Origin: Membranipora membranacea
Taxonomy: Eukaryota; Bryozoa; Gymnolaemata; Cheilostomatida; Membraniporidae
Assembly (NCBI GenBank): GCA_914767715.1
Contig: OU612067.1
Span: 10,664,001-10,728,000, forward strand
DNA: 64,000 bases
Direction: 5' to 3'
Of this stretch, positions 32,601 through 45,019 are shown one piece after another. The notes below the pieces were generated by a model, which was given only the letters and a program-made list of their open reading frames with translations, did no database searches and had not been told where the DNA came from. Both the position numbers and the translations under genes were made by a program. Every line of letters begins with the position of its first letter. Position 1 is the first letter of the stretch.

Positions 32601-35156
32601 AACTTCCCTGCAGACTACACAGCCAACATAGACTCATCTCTGACTGTCACGGGATTACAGCCTCAGCAGATGGTACAGGTCAAGTTCTTTGTGTTTGATT
32701 TGTACTATCATCCTCTATACCCTGGCTGTGATTATGACTTTCTGCTTATTATGGGGTCTAGTCATGATAATGAGATAAAATATTGCAGTGACCCTAGCAG
32801 GGAACCTACAATAGATAGATGGTACAACTTTAGAGTTTCAAGCTCTAGTCTTACATTCAGATTTATCACAAACACAAACTCAGCCTCTGTCGGATCTGGA
32901 TTCTACTTTCAGTACAGAGGTCAGTATAAAAGTTGAATGCACAATCTTTTTTCTTTATTTTAGCAACAAAAAGTTTTTTGGGTACCTTCGTGATATTGAA
33001 GGAGAGAACAGAACACCACAAATGTTTGGCAAATGATGGTGTGTAGCAGCTTTGGGGTTAATTAGATAGATTGGGGTAATGCATTGTACTTCCTTACCTT
33101 CCATATAACCACAATTAACAACTACAATTCTGTCTGTCTTATAGTTTTGGAGCTGGTGACAACAACATCTACCAGTATAAGACCAACAACGCTCTTTCAA
33201 AGCAATAACAGCAACGGATCAACTGGATCAGAAACTACCCAGCCAAACATCACAGGTGAATGAGACAACCATTACTGAAATTAAAGAGGAGTTAAAACTG
33301 AACTGTATAACAATATAGACTTTGCTCGTTTTTTAATTATTAGTTTAGAATCAGTTTAATAAAAAAAAGGCAAGTTGTTCCAATCTAACATCAGCAGTGT
33401 CTTGACCTTGATTCGCTACGATGTTTGTCAAATCATGTTACATAGTTACATGAATACCGTCACCAAATATTGTCATGTTGAATCGGCAATAACCCCATAT
33501 TTCGTTGATGAAAGTAATATTGTTTCCTGTGGGCTCACAACTCCCAATCTTGCAACCTTACAAAACATATTGTTATTTATTCTGTGGCAGGTTTGGTGTT
33601 TATTCTGGCGGTAATCATAACAGTGCTGATGGTGTTCAAGTGCCATCGGGAAAATTCAAAGTAAGTTCCTAGTCAAGAATTAGTTGAACCCACAAATTTG
33701 TAAAAAAGCAACATTCTTAGGTCAGGTCCTGGCAAGCCGCACAACCTTACTATACAAATCTATACAGGTCTTTGCATGATCCACATCCATTCATTCTGAT
33801 GCCTACACACTTTTTTAACCACGCAATCATCATATTTTCTTAGACACTAGCAATTAAGCTGGCCTAAGAATCGGCCAAACTACGTTGCTATGTCTATGAC
33901 TAGTGACTATGACTAAGTCTACCGCATAGTTTCCGATTGTCATTATAGGCATGCCAAAAAGTTCTGCAGAAGAACGCAAATTTTAATACTGCATGCACAA
34001 ACTATTTAATTCCTTTACAGCAATTCATCAGACAACGGGACAACATATGGGTACACCGCTGACACCTCTGCTGAGCACACTGCTCAAGTCCGCATGTCGG
34101 CAATACCCTCTGATCCAGGTATATTTGTTGCCAAAGTTCTTTGCTGTCAAAGTTTTTCACAATGAAAACTTATCTTCAGTAAATGTTTGGTTAATACTCG
34201 GAAAAAGAATCATCCTGGCGGTATCATAAAAATATCCACAATCGCCTGTATCAAATTTGAAACCTCCCTGTCTATTTTTCAAAATTGCTTCACCACCAGA
34301 GAGTTTATATTTCTTCTAGTGTCTAGATCTATCCAGAGTTCCTCAGAGCCTCTGAGCTCAGGCCAACTGTTAGTGGTAAATTATATCTCCTCATATATCA
34401 CATTTTCTTACCCTTATAAGCTTCATGTTGTTTCTCTCAGCTAACGATAGGTGAAAGAAGCCTTGCTAATGTGCCTAAAGTCTCTGAGATTGTTTCTTAA
34501 TAGAGAATGGAGCGCATAACTCTGTATGGAGAGGTGCTGGTATGACAGACTATGACATGGCTGAGCAGGTCGAGACAGGTGATATTTGTCACTTAGCTGA
34601 TGATGCGGGAACAGATAACTCAGAGCACACGCTAGCTGAAGAGGAAACGACTTATGGAACAAAGAGAGGTAAACAGGCTAATGGGATAGAAACAGGACAT
34701 GAAGATGAATATCAGTTGGCTGACTCAACAGCTGAGGATTACGCCAACGTAGAATCTTTTCACAGGTAAAATCGCTACCTAGTCTAAGGGACATACTGTC
34801 TAGGTTGGGGGAGGCAGGTACATATCCAAACCAGAAGTTTAGGCTGTAAACTAATGACACTTTTTTTTATGCAGATTTTCTCTCTTCCAATCCAATCCGT
34901 CCACAGGCCAACATAATCCAGGTGTTTGTAAATATTTACTTGATAGTAGTAGCACATCTTTTAAGTATCCAAGGAGTTTGTTCAACATTTGGTTTCAGTA
35001 TTATTAACGGTAATTTTCTCCAACCATTTCAGATTTCGAGAGGAAAAGGCAATTGGAGAGGAATATTCTTCGGTCCTAGCCTCAGCAAAGGCTAGAAAGA
35101 TGGAGGATGACATTGGAGTGACAAAGCTTGTAGATAATGACCTGTATGGTACCTAG
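29639..35156 (+). pseudogene. R5: full-architecture receptor with tail B, two frameshifts
   Basis: Exons: signal peptide 29639-29696 (MRNVEVLLCGIS start), FN2 30416-30574 (CVLPFTNNN, GYWCLTTADYD), CUB1 30893-31278, CCP-like 31725-31930, CUB2 32533-32919 (intact), stalk 33145-33255 (short, 37 codons), transmembrane 33591-33660, tail 34021-34118, 34504-34765 and 35033-35156. CUB1 lacks one T in the DFL(Q) codons near 31125, so the frame is lost. The CCP exon lacks one base near its second cysteine (about 31830). Both exons are one base short of a multiple of three. The TM exon has lost its first 81 bases but a new acceptor keeps frame. Tail B has YHLA changed to CHLA and EYTLAE to EHTLAE. Either a young pseudogene or assembly errors in two homopolymer-like spots. 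Confidence 0.8.
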
Positions 35157-36807
35157 GTAACAAACACGAGTCCACACTCTGAGCATCTGAAATCTCTTGA
35201 AGTTCGGATAATCACATGGTTATCTCCCCTCATCAAAAAGGCAGATAACTACTCAAACTCCCAAAAACTCCCTTGTCTATTTTCATTTAGTTTTGTGAAA
35301 CTTGCGTTTATATTTTAAATTTTATTGAAAAGTATTTTATTGTATTGCATATTTAAGGCATTGAACACCTGTACTTTCATAAATATTTGATGAAACTAGA
35401 TATAGTCGAACATACCTTGTTATAAGATTTTTCCAGGCCAAATAATCTCTGAGCCACAGGCCCATATTTGCTATGGAAAAGTTGGTTTTACCTTAACTGG
35501 GTTAACTTTATTGCCTCATGTTTTTTTGTTGTCCTAGAAAAACAGTGTTTTGCACATTTTATAGACCTTGAGACACATGTAATCATAATTTCGGACGCTA
35601 ATCTATGTGTATCACACATTATTTTCTATTCCAATTGTTACCATCTCCAACAAATAACAATTCAGTGTTTCAATTCTTTAATATGAGGTTGTTCTGATCC
35701 GTATAGCGATCACTTAACTTAGTCTTCTGGATAGTGTGTAACAATTGGAACTTGCTTAGGTTTTATTGCACATTAAATGGAACCACTGATAGAAAGTCCT
35801 TTAATTACACTTATTGAACCCTCATGCCATGGTTCGAACTGATAGTATAGACAGAGACTGGATTAGGATGCACCCACCACATGCATACAGCAGAAAAGTC
35901 AAATCAGGATCCAGCCTGTGTTTTACCAACCAGGCCACAACTACTCCAGGAGCCCAACTGGGACATCATACCCTGGGCTGGACTCGAGTACGAACCTGTT
36001 AGTCCCAATTATCTGTTAATCAATTATATTTATGATATTGTAGGATTTGCACAGAAAAAAACACACATGAAAATGAGTTTTTGTGAGGAAGTGGTTATTT
36101 TGAAGATTTTACATTGACAAGTGCAGGTATAAAAGAGTCCGTGTTCAAGAATCAGATTCGCTTTCGATAATTTCACAAACATACGGGATTTGTTTCGCTG
36201 TGTAACTGGTGGGGGAACACAGCTTCATACATCGGAGAGGATGGGACAAAAAATCCACCCTTCAAAAAAAAGGAGCGATTTCTAAGGGCCAATGTTATTT
36301 CGAGTTGACATTCCTTAACATATGTTTCTATATTCAAAACAAGTGAAATCACCGATTGTCAAGAGTTGTCCCCTTCTTTTTTGGAGGGGACAAATCTTTT
36401 CCTGATGCTTTAGAACCAGTGAAGTGCGACTGGTTACTCTCTGAGATGAGTTCTATTGATTGGCTGATAATGACCAATCTCTTATTCATGCATGACAGGG
36501 TCACACAGTAAACACTTCGGTGTCCATTACAGGGAACTGTAATGCCATACACATTTCTCACTAGTTAATTTATTTCTCTGACCCTGAAATTATAGAAGTC
36601 AGATTTAGACCTGACCTGTCCATGTGGGCTGCTGTCAGCAATCCTTAAATCACAACTTCCTCACCGGTATAAAACAATAACACTCTTTTTTGTACACAAT
36701 CACAGCCAAGCTTTCTTCAGTAAGACGACTGCACTGCTTGGGTTATCACATGGCATAATGACTTAATTATTATATTGCTCCTATATAGTGCAAACAAGGA
36801 AACACCG
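35157..36807. repeat. Segmentally duplicated intergenic (copy 2)
   Basis: Paralogue of 24745-26314, with the same landmarks in the same order (for example ggataatcacatggttatctcc at 35205, ggttatcacatggcataat at 36741). No gene. Confidence 0.75.
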
Positions 36808-37031
36808 TTTCCTCCTTGGCTGATCATTGGCATCAATTGGTAGCACATATTTGTAGAATTGTGCGGCTGAAGTCTGTTTTTCAGTTTATTTAGTCATATA
36901 AGAAAAAGCCTCACTTTACTTGATGTGATATGGTGTCAAATATTACAGTAATCAGCTGGTTTTGATCTTTTGACATTATATTCACTTGAACTGAATTATT
37001 GTTATCTTGATCTAGGAGGAAGTATCGCAAG
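36808..37031 (+). promoter_or_regulatory. R6 upstream paired box module
   Basis: tttcctccttggctgatcattgg (36808) and atctaggaggaagtatcgca (37010). The second box lies 296 bp before the R6 start. Nearly identical to the R4 module. Confidence 0.55.
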
Positions 37032-37305
37032 CAAATACATGATGGTGATAAGGCTTAGTTACTGTTCTTAGATACAGTGGTGAAAATATGTGTAACAATT
37101 CATCTCTTACTGATATCACTTGCATAGCCTTTGACTTCTATGGTAGGGGCCTACAGTAAGGTCTACACCATAGCTCTGATAAATTGTAGGCCTACCTTTT
37201 TTGCTCTTGTGTTTATTGTGGTTTGTAGGACTGAAGTTGATTTCCTACTCAAGCCTGTTAAATACTAACCTTACAAAGTAATCATCTTAAAGTGAGTTCT
37301 CCATC

Positions 37306-40300
37306 ATGAGGTCACAGAGGCAGAACATCATGGGGCTTCTCTTAGGACTGTCCATATACTGCACGCTCTTCATAGGTGAGATTTTATGTTAGACCATCCT
37401 TGTACTAAGAATTGTTTCTAGTAAGAAAGGCAATCTAGTTAGCCAGATTTCTTTCTACCTCTTTCGTGACGAGTTTCCTTGATTATCGCCATCTTATCTA
37501 TTTTCATAGTAAATCATGAGTAAAAATTTAGTCTTGGTGCTTTGACAGCTGCAAATCGGCATCACGTCATCTAAAACTTTATTCACTCAGAAAGCAAGTT
37601 ATGCTCAGTTACGATAATGCTTTGTATTTTCTATTTCGGCTTGATCCTTCTCAAGCAACCACAGAAAAATAGGACGCATCACAAGGCTAAATTATCCAAT
37701 ACCCAAAATGCAATTTTCTTTTATGCCAAAAACTGCTGTATCATCAACAAGTCGACCGATCGAAAATAGATTCCATAGCATCCGAATTCACTACTGGTGT
37801 TTTATCGATTCAATCTCCTCTGGTCAACAGTAAACCCTATTTTATCTGATTTGGTCACCAATTATTCAGGTAGATTCCAACCTTTGTCTATAGCATACAA
37901 CAAATATAAGAATGGATACCCAAACTAATTGATTAATTAAAAGTATCCCGCTCTACTGTTCTAGCCTAAGAGGGAGAAATTAGAACTAATCACCACCCGC
38001 ATAACATGAGGTTTGGCTTCGCATAATTTTCATAATAATTTTAAAGAGATTACAGTTTTCCAAAGCCAGTTCTATTGATTCAAGGTACCTCAAAAGCAGA
38101 GAGTGGTGTATATGTGATGTTGAATGGTCGAGATCAACTCATCACACATCAGACAGGGACTATAATCAGTCACATCAAGTATCCAAAGAATAAGAATTAT
38201 CCTAACGAAGTGGACAGTACACTAAGAATACAAGTAGATGGGGTGCTGTCTGTGTCATTCACAGTCTTGGACTTTGATCTAGAAGATAGAAGATGGCAGG
38301 GTGCCTGCTATGACTTTTTACAAATTAATGATGATGTGAAGTACTGCGGAAAAACACTAGCCAGAGGAGAGAAAAAAACTTATTTAATGGTAGATGGGAA
38401 ATTCAGTTTCAAGTTCCATACTACCTCGTGGTATCAGGCTAGAGGATTCAAACTTCAATACAGTTATTATGGTGAGTTTACCCAGGAAGTAAAAAACTTG
38501 AAATGGGGCCGATACAGTGTACCAAAAGCGGCAAAAGGCAAACTAAAATATGAAATATTTTAATTTAGCTCATTTTTAAACAGTTTAGTTGTGACAGAGA
38601 CCAAGTTCAAAGAGCCTATCATCTTTTTCAACCAGCTGCTAAATCAGATGGCAATGGTTACGTAGCACCAGCAAAGTGTAGAATCAGCAGTGGTTACAGC
38701 AGTGAGGTATTGAGTGTGGCAAGCAGTGATATAGTAACTTCTGTATGTTTTTCTATTTGGCAAGGTCAAGCTCAAAAATTCAAACTTACATCATTTGTCC
38801 TTCTTCTAGAATTAAAATGCAATACAGGCAGACTTCGACATGCATATCGCTACATTCGTCCTGCTGCTAATTCAGATGACAATAGTTTTGCGGTTTCAGC
38901 AATGTGCAGAATCAGATCTCCCACAATCCGTGACACCCTCGACTGTCACAGCCGCAGTGGCAGATGGAATATGGCAAATAGTGGCACAGGTTCCTCAGCA
39001 TGTCTCAATATTCTTGGTAGGATCTTAGAAAGGCTTAACTTTTGGGACAATGTCGGTGTCAACTGAGCTCAAAAGTGATAACCAATTTACCTCACCTCAA
39101 ACAAGATAGTTGGCAGTTTGAACCCCTTACTCTTGCTAATAGATCAGTTTTTTGGGAGCCGTCCAATCTTCATTGATTTCTTCATGCAAAACATATGCGG
39201 GAATGGCCAAGTATTTTAATGATTATTATGGCCTCAAAAACTAGAGCCAGCCAATAAGAAAAGATCCCCCGAAACCTTAAATTTCTACCCCATTTAAATT
39301 GCACAAAACGTCAACACGATTAACAACAATACAAACAGCCCCTATACCATATTTTTCCATGCTAGTTACTTTTATGGGAGTATAATTTACTTTATCTTAT
39401 ATGTATATTAGTAGCTAAATTCATATCAGTGTTGGAGCTGCATTTCTCCGTTACCGGCATCATATGACAGGATTTCCTTGCTCAAAATAGAAGTGGTATT
39501 AGCTACCTTCATGATACTTGATCCTCAAACCATTGCAGGTTTTTTTTATGGATTGGTGTAACACATTTTTTGATAGGGTTTTATTGATATGTATACTATA
39601 TTTAACTCTTTCATTTAGTGTATTGTCATTACACAAACAAAGAATTTTCACTCTTTCAGATGCTTTCGCGATGTATAATAAGTCCAAGCAGAATCAAGCA
39701 CAGGGGACAATTAAAAGACAAGGATATGTTATCAGTCATACAAACTTCCTTGATAACTACACAGCGAACATTGGATCATCTCTGACTATCACAGGATTAC
39801 AGCCTCAGCAGATTGTACAGGTCAAGTTTCTGGTCTTTAATATCTATTATCAATCAAACCATGAGGGGTGTCTCTACGACTATCTGCAAATAACCGGCTC
39901 CACACATGATGCAACGTTCTGTAATTACCCTCGTCGGCCACCCACTATAGATATATGGTACAACTACACAGTTTCACGATCTACACTTTCATTCAGATTT
40001 GTCACGAACCCACGCGCACAAACAGTGAGCACTGGATTCTACTTTGAATATCACGGTCAGTAGATAAACTAAGCTTAATTAGGTCAAATACAAAACATTC
40101 CTCGGTCAACCAAATTCATCAATTTCAAATTAATGACAATAAACTTGAATGGGATAAAAATGGCTGCTAACCCTTCCATTACTCGGCAATGAACAATTAC
40201 AAGTCCGTGTTGTTAATAGTTTTAGATCATCCTATTCTCACCACAACCAGAGACTCAACGGTGAAAACCAAAGCTTCAACCCTGACTACCCGACATCTAC

Positions 40301-42559
40301 CTACCATAACAACAACCACATACACCCCACCTACAACATACATACCACCCCTAACATCAACAAAATCAATAAAAATTCACACTACCAACAACACGCACAA
40401 CACTCAAGACACAAACAACACCAAAGACACAAACATCACTGGTAATAATGCCAACACGGTTAACACCAGAATCTAGCAGAATGTCAATAACAGCTGCTTA
40501 CACTCATAGATCAACACACATTCAAACTACAAAACCAAACACCACAGGTGAGTTGGATGAACATCTAGAAGTATTATTGAAACTTTCGTGTAAATAGTAT
40601 GATTGTGAACTCTGGCCACAGTGTCCCATCATAGTATAGTTTTTAATGACCTGACAACAAAATCTCCTTTGTCTTTATCTTTACCCTATACCTGCAAACC
40701 TGACTCTGACTGGCTCAGAGAGCAATGACCATGTTTAATATATGGCTGACACTGTCACCAGAGATTACCAAGATGATTCGATAAATACCCCTAATGTGTT
40801 GTTGGAGATGTAAGTTGTTTTTCCATTTCCTGCTCACTCACTACTCCCAATTTAGCTGCTCAACAAAACATATCACGCCAATATCGTTGTTATAAATATT
40901 GATGTTATAGACCAAGATCAAGCAGACGATGATGGTCAAACGCAGCGAGAAGATAACTATGTGGCACTAGGAGCTGGAATCGGAGTGGCAGGTTTGGTTA
41001 TTATTATAGCGGTGATCATAGCAGTGCTGATGGTGTTCAAGCGTCATCAGGAAAAAGCAAAGTAAGTTACGAGTCATGAGAGACAGGATACAATTTTAAG
41101 ACAGAAATATGACAGAGTTCTCTCTTTATACCTTAAAAATGGTTAAATAAATATTTACAGTGTTGTCTGTGTAATGTATATTACTTCTTATCTGAATGTC
41201 ATAGACTCCTGATCAATTGTGTATTTATGCTCTGTGCTTACATAATTTACAACAATTATTGTTAAACAAATCAGTATAAAAAATGAGCAGTGTGTGTGGG
41301 GTTCCTACTTGCAGCAATAACAGCCGAACCATAACCCATAACACTGCATTAGCCAGCAGATGTTCCTTTATCAAATATGGGAATATGGTGTGAAACTGAT
41401 GCCTATTGCTGATTGTGTTGATCTCCCTCTTTTTGAATTTTATTAAATATTTTTTCATGCCATACTATTGTTTTTATTGTAAATCAAATCAGTAATATGC
41501 ATTTTTCAATGTATGATAATAAATTACTCATCAATCAATGAATCTATTGTTGTCTATTCAAGGATCCTCTGCTCTTCTGCTTTAACCTTCCAAACATTCA
41601 TGGAGTTAAGAATTTAAATTATCCATGTCAGGTCTGATGTTCACAGGTCTCTGTATTGCTACTCCCATTATTATGTGCATTCCAAAGGATAAAAAAAACC
41701 CGTCAATTCCTTTGAAATCATTCAGTCTGATTTTAGGCTTAATTCTTTTTATCCGTAGACAAAAAGCAGAGCCAGAGAATGAGTACACATCACCTAATAC
41801 AGCTTCTGCTGACCCTCATATCTACATGTCTGCTCTTCATCCTGATGCAGGTAACATCTATCAATTGATGTCATCAACGAAATGGCTGTCATAATCTCTA
41901 TCATTCTCACTGTGATCGCAAATATATTTCCGCCAATATAACTTAGCAGATGTTATACAAACAGCCGTTGATAAACCCTCAAAAACTGAACTTCAGTAAT
42001 ATTTTTCTTATCATGTTTGCAAATATGAGTGAGTATGTTCGTCCGCGCTCAATATGTCTGACAAAGTTTGTTTGTTTATGTTGACAGGAAGACCCAACTC
42101 CGCATTCACAAGCCCTAATGATGAAGTTGACACATTTGTCGATCAACCGAATAATTTTGCAGATTACACACAGATTCGGGATGTCACTAACAATGATTAT
42201 GAGAACACCGGTAATGTACAAAGGTAACACACTTGCTCTTATAGGCCTTTGCAAGAAAAAGTAGTTTCAATGACCAGAATGTAATGGCCTGGGATTAGAA
42301 ATACCGGATGAGAAAGTGATATTTCTTAATCACTTTCTCATAGAATTGTGTTGGGTTTATTAAAGCTTTCCAACAATCCCGCAACAAATTCATAAACAAA
42401 AATTAGCCAATTTAATAAAATATTCAAAACTTTTGTTGTTGATTTTCTTTCAGAATTGCACAGTATGATGAGTCTGACTACACTTCTTCTACAGTTGTCG
42501 CTGACAGTGACGCCCATCACTATACTACAATAGCTCAAGGTTCATCCAATGGCAAGTGA
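37306..42559 (+). CDS. R6: CUB1-CCP-CUB2 receptor with tail A
   Basis: Intact model of 586 codons. Exons: signal peptide 37306-37375 (MRSQRQNIMGLLLG), CUB1 38085-38471 (GTIISHIKYP, ACYDFLQI, KYC), CCP-like 38810-39016 (KC, MCRIRSPTIRDTLDC, W, SACLNILG), CUB2 39660-40055, stalk 40226-40441, transmembrane 40911-41061, tail 41759-41850, 42088-42223 and 42454-42559. There is no FN2 exon. A degraded extra CCP exon precedes the good one. In the stalk the canonical donor (40548) is out of phase by one base; an upstream GTAATA donor at 40442 keeps frame and ends in the same NITG residues as other stalks. I used that. Tail A: EYTSPN, IYMSAL, DYTQIR, NDYENT, QYDESDYTSS. YENT fits pYxN. Transcript evidence would settle the stalk end. 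Confidence 0.85.
38582..38764 (+). pseudogene. Degenerate duplicate CCP-like exon in R6
   Basis: The translation contains SCDRDQVQRAYHLFQPAAKSDG and KCRISSGYSSE, clearly the CCP-like exon, but the third cysteine and the tryptophan are gone. The acceptor dinucleotide before AGTTTAGTTGTG reads AC instead of AG; using the next AG gives a stop at once. It lies 45 bp before the good copy, indicating a tandem exon duplication. Confidence 0.7.
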
Positions 42560-44689
42560 ATCAGGGTATAATAACAATGACAATGACAATAATCCTTATT
42601 AAATCAGAGACACACCATAGACTGCCATAAATATTAATATGAGTTATTTTTTTTAACTAGTTTTAGGTGAGTTCGTCTCAACAAGCAACGGACCATTACT
42701 AACTATGGCAGGATTTTATGTAATTTAATTTAATGAGGATGGTCAAAAAATAACTGCCCATGAAACCATTTGAATATTTCTGTGTAATAGCGATTACTAT
42801 TTCTCTTACCACTACTTAAATTCTCTAGAATAGTTTACAAGTGGCTTGATAACAGGCGCTTTTTGTTCTACTATCGCTAGACTCAATATTAAGCATGATT
42901 TCAATCTAAGGGCTGGAAGACATGTATCTTCCAACTCCATGCTCTTTAATTGAGAGAGACACTATCTGTTGACTCCGAATGTAACCTTAGTCGATTTTAC
43001 GGACAGTGTTCTATTCTGTTGACTTGAGATTTATTTAAACCTGTAATTGATATCAATAACTGACATTTGATTTTTTTATGATTCCGATTATTAAATATTC
43101 ATGTGCTTGCAGACTTAAAAATAAAAATTATAGTGTTTATGTTTTCATCTGTACAGCGTTAAGTGTGAGAGGTTCTTTTTGTGTTAACGATCCACCTTTA
43201 CATTTCATCCGATTTCTACATAATGCGGAATAATGATAAAATTTGAAGAAATCTGACTGTAATCTAAACTAGCTGAGAATATCTATTAAAGCACAATATT
43301 GGTGTTGAAATCCATCACAAGAAAATCTTCCAACTCCTCGCTGTAATATTGAGAGGAAGACTTAATTTGATTACTCTACATCCCAAATGCCGCCTAACTC
43401 AATTTTTTTGACACTGCTTCATTCTGTTGATTTTAAACACGAAATTTATTTTAACCTGTTCTCGTAATTGATATTAATAATTGATATTTTATATTTTATT
43501 ATATTGATTATTAAATATTCATGTATAAATATAAAATTCTGGTGTTTATTTTTTCATTAATGAAAACAGCATTAAGTGTGAGAAGTTTATTTTGCAATCG
43601 CGATCCATTTCTACATAGCATCAAGATCATTAGAAATAATGTAAAAATGTATAGAGTTCTGAATATTAACTAAGCTAGCTGAGCATATCAATCGAAACAC
43701 AATTTGGTGTTGTAAGTCATCACAAGAAAACATTTTTATAGAATTTAATTATTTCTCTGGGACAAAGTATTTTCAAGCCCTTAATTGAGCATACAATAAT
43801 TATCATGTATAGACGCTGCAGGTTGTCCATTACCAAAATGAAATTCAAGTTAAACCACCGCCAAAGACAGAGAGGAGTCATCACCCTTCACCCTTTCTGC
43901 TGCTTCATTGGCCTTGTCAACTTGACTACATACAAAAATTTTAGTGTATTCTACTTACAAATGCCCTCTATATATCGCTTTCAGTCTCTTGTACCAGCTA
44001 GTAGCTGTCTTATTATTAGACCTCCCCCCCCCCCCCTGACCTTGAATTACAACTCAAATCGTGCAATTTACAATGTTTTTAAGTATATTGATGAAACAGA
44101 TGTTATTCTGCCGGCAGCAGGGGCGTTTTGAGTTTTTTTATTGAACTGCAGACATGCGCAAAGCAAAAAAGAATGTAGTATCTGAGGTTGGCATATTTGA
44201 ATCTGGGGTAGAAAAGATCTTGGGTTAAACTCACTGATCCCGGGTTGAATCCTAACTATGTGGAAAAAGTAGAGATGTCTCCTCTTCATCCCCATCCCAC
44301 AAACCCTCTACAACCAGTATGATAAGGTGGCATGTGCCCTCGAGGCAGTCAATGGCCAACTAGTAATGTGGAGTGACATGTACTAGGGATGTAAGTTGGC
44401 CCGACCATGGGTATTGCACCTCAAAATGATCAATATAATTTGACTTAGCTTGCAAACATAACTCACCGGGATGTGATTTGGACAGAGTGGAATCAAGGAG
44501 TTCATAAATACTTGGAATGGAGGAATGGCATGCCGAGCTATATTGTATAGTAGCTGTAACATTATCAGATCCTCATGCTTCATGAACTTATTTTGACCTC
44601 ATAATTGTATTACATTCCACCAATCAAGATTGTAGTCTGGTAATCTAGTAATAACAAGAGGGCCGCGTCCATAGGCTCATTCAAGGCGT
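42560..44689. other. R6 3' flank and intergenic
   Basis: AT-rich. Two related segments (about 42860-43330 and 43325-43720, sharing the phrases attaaatattcatg and gcattaagtgtgagaggtt) suggest a local duplication of about 450 bp. No gene seen. A poly-C run lies at about 44023-44036. Confidence 0.4.
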
Positions 44690-44814
44690 GGTGAGTGGTG
44701 AGTGGTGAGTGGTGAGTGGTGAGTGGTGAGTGGTGAGTGGTGAGTGGTGAGTGGGGAGTGGGGAGTGGGGAGTGGTGAGTGGTGAGTGGTGAGTGGTGAG
44801 TGGTGAGTGGTGAG
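44690..44814 (+). repeat. GTGAGTG microsatellite
   Basis: About 18 tandem 7-bp units, mostly GTGAGTG, with a central block of GGGAGTG variants. Confidence 0.95.
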
Positions 44815-44892
44815 TTTCAGTCATTTTTAGCCTGTTGTAAATTCAACCCCATACAGGCAAGGGAGTTGGGGGTACTCCCTATGTCCCTGCAG

Positions 44893-45019
44893 ACAGCGAT
44901 GATCAAATGCAGTGAGAGTATAATGCTGACAATATGAAACAGTATCGGAGCGGCAGCAATAGTTATTATATTAGCTGCAATCGTAGTGATGCTGCTAGTG
45001 TTCAAAAATCATTGGCAAA
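44893..45019 (+). pseudogene. Relic transmembrane exon
   Basis: After a CAG acceptor, cagcgatgatcaaatgcag matches the start of the R7 TM exon (62712), followed by a recognisable hydrophobic stretch (AIVIILAAIVVMLLVF in one frame). There are in-frame TGA codons and a deletion before the helix, and the GTAAGT donor is lost. Confidence 0.7.
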
